NCBI GenBank assembly: GCA_008933995.1
Contig: WARS01000071.1
Location: forward strand, 8,767,018 to 8,831,017
DNA from: Datnioides undecimradiatus
Lineage: Eukaryota > Chordata > Actinopteri > Lobotiformes > Datnioididae
Length of the DNA stretch: 64,000 nucleotides
Direction of reading: 5' to 3'
Shown here piece after piece: positions 55,361 to 64,000 of this stretch (positions within the stretch are counted from its first letter, which is position 1; each line of letters starts with the position of its first letter). A model generated the notes under the pieces. The model worked only from the letters and a program-made list of their open reading frames with translations. It made no database searches and was not told where the DNA came from. Both the position numbers and the translations under genes were made by a program.

Positions 55361-57329
55361 GATGGTGTGTTTCTTTGTTGTTTTGGGGGGGGTACATCTG
55401 ATTGGTCTTGCGCATATGTCGCAGGAAATTAATATTAACAAATAGTATAAATTCCGTCCTTCTATTTTACATCAAGAGTGGTATCATTTTTTCGTTTGGG
55501 GGATTTTTGTAGACTTATTTGAAAGTGTGACGTGCACCCAGACCAGGCTTGATGTTTTCGCTCAGCCCTGCCATAATCTTTGAAACAAAGCCACAGATTC
55601 GCCACATTCAACCCCCGATACACAGCGTAAAATTATGTGTAGAGTAGAAATTAAATTAAATCATTAAATAGACGTTTTAAACAGAAAATCGTTTATTTTA
55701 TCACGTACTTTCGTTTAAATTGCCCAAACGTGTTCCGTTTTAATACAACTGCCGAGAAATAGACCCTGCTTTGTGTGGCGAATGTGTCAACCCGCGTCTG
55801 CGGCGTAACGTTACAGCAACGGTTGTCCCTTTTGTTCAACCGAGTTCCTGAATTATTCCCAACACAATGAAACGATCGGGATATTATATTGTTTCATAAA
55901 AACATTTCACTGTTCCTACGTTTCCCGTGGTCTCGTCTGAGGATTATCTAATGAATTAAAAATCGATCTGCAAGCCTTCCGATCTGGTGTGAGGTTTCCG
56001 AGGCACGCAGTCTAGAGGAACGTGGAGTAGTAAGTGTTTATAACGTTAGTCCAGATCTGCCTTAGACGCCTGGAGGCTCGTTTCTGTGGAAGAAATACTA
56101 CCATATTATAACAATTAAAGATGGTGTAATTTTGTGGTAATTTTAGTGTTCTGTCTTAACTATCTGAGCCCTGATCACACGAAGTAGTAAAGCCCTGATG
56201 CAAAACAAGCACGCCTCGCTATTTTCCTCGTAAAGCTCAAATTTTAAGAGCTATTTCACTACAGAGAAGGAGAACTAATGGACTGATCGGCTTTGGCTAT
56301 TTAATTAAGTGATAGACCTGAATCCTGCAAGCTGGAGTAGTGTGGTAACCTCATGAAACCAGGCGTTACACTGTCATTTTGCTGCTCAGTATCTAGGATT
56401 CACAGGGTGAGGTCATTGTGGAGGGAAACACTAGAGGGCTGAATGGTCATCCAAGTTGCAGACAGGCTACAGTGTATGTAACTTTAAACACTCTTTAGCT
56501 AATTATTTGCTGTTAAATGCACTGAGCCGCTCTCTAACGTTAATGTGACACCTCTCTCTGTGTATCTAACGCATGCCTTGTGAATACAGCTACAATTTAG
56601 CACGCGAGTGAAAGCTAGTTCACAGAGCTGAATGAAACAGTGAGCGTCGATTACAAGATGGGAAACTAACGGAAGCTAGTTACAGCTAGTTCGTAATGTT
56701 AACTCGTGGCTAGCAGATGTATTTCCAAAGCTCTGCTGTTTGTAGACCGAATTAGTGTGGTTGTTTGCTAGATGCTATTAGCTCGAAGGCTAACAGCGTC
56801 AGGCTGCAATGTTTCATTGTTTGAGGAGGAAGCACCAGCAAAATGCTAACGCTAACGTTAGCTGGATTAAAATCCTTACATCCAACGGATAGTGTTGAGG
56901 ATTTCAAACAAGATTTCGCCCTATGCATTGTTGCTTTAGCCAGATTTGTTCTAACTCATGGGCTGTAAACAGGCTCGATGACTGTCAGCTGGACTCTCAG
57001 TTGTGGTGTTTGTTTCACTGCAGGTTAACTGAACATAACTGTCGTAAGCAAGGGGATGAAACAAATATATTGACTATTGCAGCTGTTTTTGAGTAACCGA
57101 ACATAACAATTAGTTTGCCACTGGGAATACGGGGGCATGGTCACGTGACTGCAGCATAACAGGTGCACAGCGTGCAGGCATGGCTTGTCTAGACTGGTGT
57201 CTCTCCTACAGTTCATTTAGAGTAGCTAGTATCTAATTAATGTACTGTATTTTGAACAAATAACAGCCATCACAATCTAAATCTGGAATTAATCCTCCCA
57301 TGGTCCTCCTTTGTGTTCTCCCCTGTCAG
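55361..57329 (+). promoter_or_regulatory. brpf1: wnk2-brpf1 intergenic region with brpf1 promoter and leader
   Basis: No coding exon. CpG becomes frequent from about 55700. A candidate leader exon ends at 56029 with donor GTA|GTAAGT. The region is dense in CTAAC/GTTAG words, including the perfect palindrome GCTAACGTTAGC at 56851-56862. A CTCF-core-like site lies at 56428. The transcription start is not determinable. Confidence 0.45.
56428..56441 (+). promoter_or_regulatory. CTCF-core-like site upstream of brpf1
   Basis: ACACTAGAGGGCTG matches CCASYAGRKGGCRS at 12 of 14 positions. It is oriented opposite to the site at 55210. Confidence 0.3.
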
Positions 57330-57373
57330 ATGTAACTTGAACAGCATCTGTCCCAGTGGTGGCTGTTGGCACA
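57330..57373 (+). promoter_or_regulatory. brpf1: brpf1 5' leader piece with a start-stop uORF
   Basis: The acceptor ctcccctgtcag ends at 57329. The exon then begins ATGTAA, a start codon followed directly by a stop, 38 bases before the true ATG at 57374. The main start context is acaATGG. Confidence 0.55.
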
Positions 57374-63662
<6,289 letters not shown>

Positions 63663-64000
63663 GTAATTAGTGCAGAAACACTCAAGGAGTTGATTAGTTA
63701 CAGAGCAGTACCTCTGGTGTTTCTTAAAAGCTACTCATAACCCATAGTTTTTCCCTTATCGATGTTAAGACTAAATGTAGGATGAACAGGTTTACTTGCA
63801 ATGACAAACCAACCTGGCACCTCTCTTTGCAGTGCTACTGAAATTTTAAGCATTATGGGTCATCATTAGGCTCGCTGTTTTATTTTTACCGCACAGATTT
63901 ACAAGTGTGTTCTGTGGTGAATCCACTGTACAACAGACAGACAAAGTTAGTGATAAATCAGTGACATGATAGCCATGGCAACATTTAACGGTGATATAAC
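63663..64000 (+). other. brpf1: brpf1 intron 11 (continues past window)
   Basis: No exon seen. The PWWP-encoding exons should follow outside the window. Confidence 0.7.

Overview
The window looks like genomic DNA from a ray-finned (teleost) fish. The genes are vertebrate multi-exon genes with GT-AG introns. Introns and intergenic gaps are compact, dinucleotide microsatellites are common, and the encoded proteins align readily with remembered human WNK2, BRPF1, NINJ1 and CARD19. There are no bacterial-type operons, CRISPR arrays, rRNA or tRNA genes. All exon boundaries below were worked out by hand from splice sites, reading phase and remembered family sequences; no database was searched.

Layout: (1) 1-2.7 kb, + strand: the last three coding exons of a CARD19 (C9orf89/BinCARD)-like gene, with its 5' part outside the window. 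(2) 3.4-12.9 kb, - strand: ninj1 (ninjurin-1), tail-to-tail with card19. (3) 12.9-14.5 kb: a CpG-containing divergent promoter zone leading into wnk2, whose leader carries four upstream ORFs. (4) 14.5-55.3 kb, + strand: a complete wnk2 gene (WNK lysine-deficient kinase 2). It has a 14 kb first coding intron, about 29 coding exons including three candidate cassette exons, and a 2.3 kb 3' UTR. The order card19(+)-ninj1(-)-wnk2(+) matches human 9q22.31 as I remember it, which supports WNK2 over WNK1 or WNK3. (5) 55.3-57.3 kb: a short intergenic and leader region rich in GCTAACGTTAGC-like words. (6) 57.4-64 kb, + strand: brpf1, from the start codon through the C2H2 finger, both PHD fingers and bromodomain; the C-terminal PWWP part lies past the window end.

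The genes do not form a pathway. NINJ1 drives plasma-membrane rupture and cell adhesion. CARD19 is a CARD protein with a C-terminal membrane anchor. WNK2 signals through SPAK/OSR1 to cation-chloride cotransporters. BRPF1 is the scaffold of MOZ/MORF and HBO1 histone acetyltransferase complexes.

The most interesting signals are: a 918-bp phase-0 cassette exon in wnk2 at the HSN2-like position, which ends in a stop if its internal donor is skipped; four uORFs ahead of the wnk2 start; a perfect 21-bp coding minisatellite; a Q/S/A/Y-rich low-complexity exon; two small late cassette exons; a promoter-associated palindromic word shared by wnk2 and brpf1; and CTCF-core-like sites at gene boundaries.
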